Assembly: GCA_021811025.1 (NCBI GenBank)
Contig: JAJZPX010000131.1
Location: 1-6,030 of the forward strand
From: Actinomycetes bacterium
Lineage (GTDB): Bacteria; Actinomycetota; Coriobacteriia; Anaerosomatales; JAJZPX01
Direction of reading: 5' to 3'
Length of the DNA stretch: 6,030 nt
Numbering within the stretch: position 1 is the stretch's first letter; every line of letters begins with the position of its first letter. The notes beneath the pieces are model-generated. The model ran no database searches and was not told the origin of the DNA. It was given only the letters and a program-made list of their open reading frames with translations. This document shows, one piece after another, positions 5,012 through 6,030 of this stretch. A program made the position numbers and the translations under genes.

Positions 5012-6030
5012 ATGGCCACAACGACGCCGACCCCGTCGACGCCGAGCACGAGCACCACGCCGAGCACGAGCGCTCCCTCGGCGACCGCCACTCCCGGAGC
5101 GACACCTACGATCACCAAGCTGTCCGCCGGGCAGAAGAAGGTCGTGGTCGACCCGATCACCCGGATCGAGGGTCACCTGAGGATCACGTGCGTCGTCGAG
5201 AACGGCAAGATCGTCGACGCGTGGAACACGGCCACCATGTTCCGCGGGTTCGAGATCTTCATGAAGAACCGCGATCCCCGCGACCTCTGGCAGTTCGCTC
5301 AGCGCATCTGCGGCGTCTGTCCGACGCCCCACGCGCACACATCCGTGCTCGCGACGGAGCACGCGCTGGGGATCAAGACCGTCCCGGACAACGCCAGGAT
5401 CATCCGGAACATGATGGAAGCCACGCACATGGGCTACGACCACACGCTGTGGTTCTACGTGCTCAACGCGTTCGACTACGTCAACGTGCCCAACGCGCTC
5501 AATGCGAAGCCGACGACGCAGGCGCTGAAGGACCTCCAGGCGACGCTCAAGACGTTCGTCGCCTCGGGACAGCTCGGGCCGTTCGCCAAGATGTGGTGGG
5601 ATAACCCCGGCTACAAGCTGCCGGCCGAGCTCGATCTCGAGCTCACGGCGCACTACCTCGCCGCCATCGAGAACCAGCAGGTCGCGAACGACGCGCAGGC
5701 GTACATGGGCGGCAAGTTCCCGATGGTCATGAACTACACGCCCGGAGGGATGCAGGGGCTGCCGTCCATCGAGGAGATCCAGTACTACATCGGCCAGATG
5801 TCGGTGGTGAAGTCGTTCATCGACGGCGTCATGATCCCCGACCTGCTCGCCATCGCGCCGTTCTACATCGACCTCGCCAAGGTGGGGCAGGGCGTGGGCA
5901 ACTACCTGGCGTGGGGGCTGTTCGACGACAAGACGCAGGACCCGTACAACCGCGTTCTCCCGCGCGGCGCGATCGTCGGAAGGGACCTGTCCTCGGTCGA
6001 GAAGGTCGACCCGGACGAAGTCCGCATGTA
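5012..6030 (+). CDS. [NiFe] hydrogenase large subunit, 3'-truncated by the window edge
   Basis: The catalytic subunit carrying the Ni-Fe(CN)2CO site; 339 codons are present and the frame has no stop before the window ends. Residues 44-57 (VVVDPITRIEGHLR) are the family's N-terminal signature, with E53 matching the conserved glutamate of RIEGH. The L1 motif is QRICGVCPTPHAHTS at 97-111: C100 and C103 are the first Ni/Fe ligand pair and H107 the conserved His. The C-terminal CxxC ligand pair and protease-cleaved tail lie beyond the window. It has no signal peptide, as expected for a subunit co-exported with the Tat-bearing small subunit. Unusually, about 40 residues rich in Thr, Ser, Pro and Ala precede the conserved domain. 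The ATG at 5012 is backed by GGAGGT, and there is no other in-frame ATG upstream of the RIEGH motif. The order small then large, 3 nt apart, is standard for group 1 enzymes that oxidise H2. Confidence 0.95.
   Translation, partial: MATTTPTPSTPSTSTTPSTSAPSATATPGATPTITKLSAGQKKVVVDPITRIEGHLRITCVVENGKIVDAWNTATMFRGFEIFMKNRDPRDLWQFAQRICGVCPTPHAHTSVLATEHALGIKTVPDNARIIRNMMEATHMGYDHTLWFYVLNAFDYVNVPNALNAKPTTQALKDLQATLKTFVASGQLGPFAKMWWDNPGYKLPAELDLELTAHYLAAIENQQVANDAQAYMGGKFPMVMNYTPGGMQGLPSIEEIQYYIGQMSVVKSFIDGVMIPDLLAIAPFYIDLAKVGQGVGNYLAWGLFDDKTQDPYNRVLPRGAIVGRDLSSVEKVDPDEVRM
5039..5071 (+). repeat. Two 15-bp direct repeats in the large-subunit N-terminal extension
   Basis: ACGCCGAGCACGAGC occurs at 5039-5053 and exactly again at 5057-5071, an 18-bp period in frame. 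They encode TPSTST then TPSTSA. The surrounding codons (5015-5110) are mostly ACG/ACC/AGC/CCG and continue the Thr/Ser/Pro pattern. The in-frame period suggests expansion by slippage or duplication within a coding linker. Confidence 0.8.

Noticed and set aside
5039..5071. Short CRISPR-like or mobile repeat.
   Set aside because: Only two 15-bp units with a 3-bp gap, in frame inside a coding region; explained by the Thr/Ser/Pro linker.
4118..5653. Minus-strand open frames antisense to the hydrogenase genes (4118-4933, 4732-5160, 4943-5653).
   Set aside because: They oppose genes with complete cofactor-ligand motifs, and their proteins show only biased Arg/Val/Asp composition.

Overview
The window is high-GC bacterial DNA, roughly two-thirds G+C by eye. 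It carries the start of a Tat-exported, membrane-anchored [NiFe] hydrogenase operon next to an unrelated biosynthetic gene pair. An anaerobic or facultative high-GC bacterium fits, and an actinobacterial lineage such as Coriobacteriia is possible. That placement rests on general protein character and GC only, so it is weak.

Left part (2-2337, + strand): a 5'-truncated B12-binding-domain radical SAM protein is followed by a class I SAM-dependent methyltransferase. The two overlap by ATGA and look translationally coupled. They resemble tailoring genes of surface-polysaccharide, lipid or natural-product loci, but the substrate cannot be read from the sequence. A GC-rich hairpin just after the pair (2360-2380) may end its transcript.

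Middle (2368-3675, - strand): a 12-helix major facilitator transporter of unknown substrate converges on the methyltransferase and diverges from the hydrogenase. The 247-base divergent region (3676-3922) holds a 10-bp palindrome near a possible transporter promoter. It also holds a run of inverted repeats with mutually exclusive pairings upstream of the hydrogenase start, which is a candidate cis-regulatory leader.

Right part (3923-6030, + strand): the hydrogenase small subunit has a Tat signal, all FeS ligands and a C-terminal membrane helix. The large subunit starts 3 nt later and is cut by the window end. Together they form the catalytic heterodimer of a group 1 (respiratory H2-oxidising type) hydrogenase; the cytochrome or quinone partner and maturation genes would lie downstream. 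Points of interest are a predicted four-cysteine medial cluster, an extra cysteine and other substitutions around the proximal cluster, and a Ser/Thr/Pro-rich N-terminal extension on the large subunit. No CRISPR array, tRNA, rRNA or insertion sequence was recognised.
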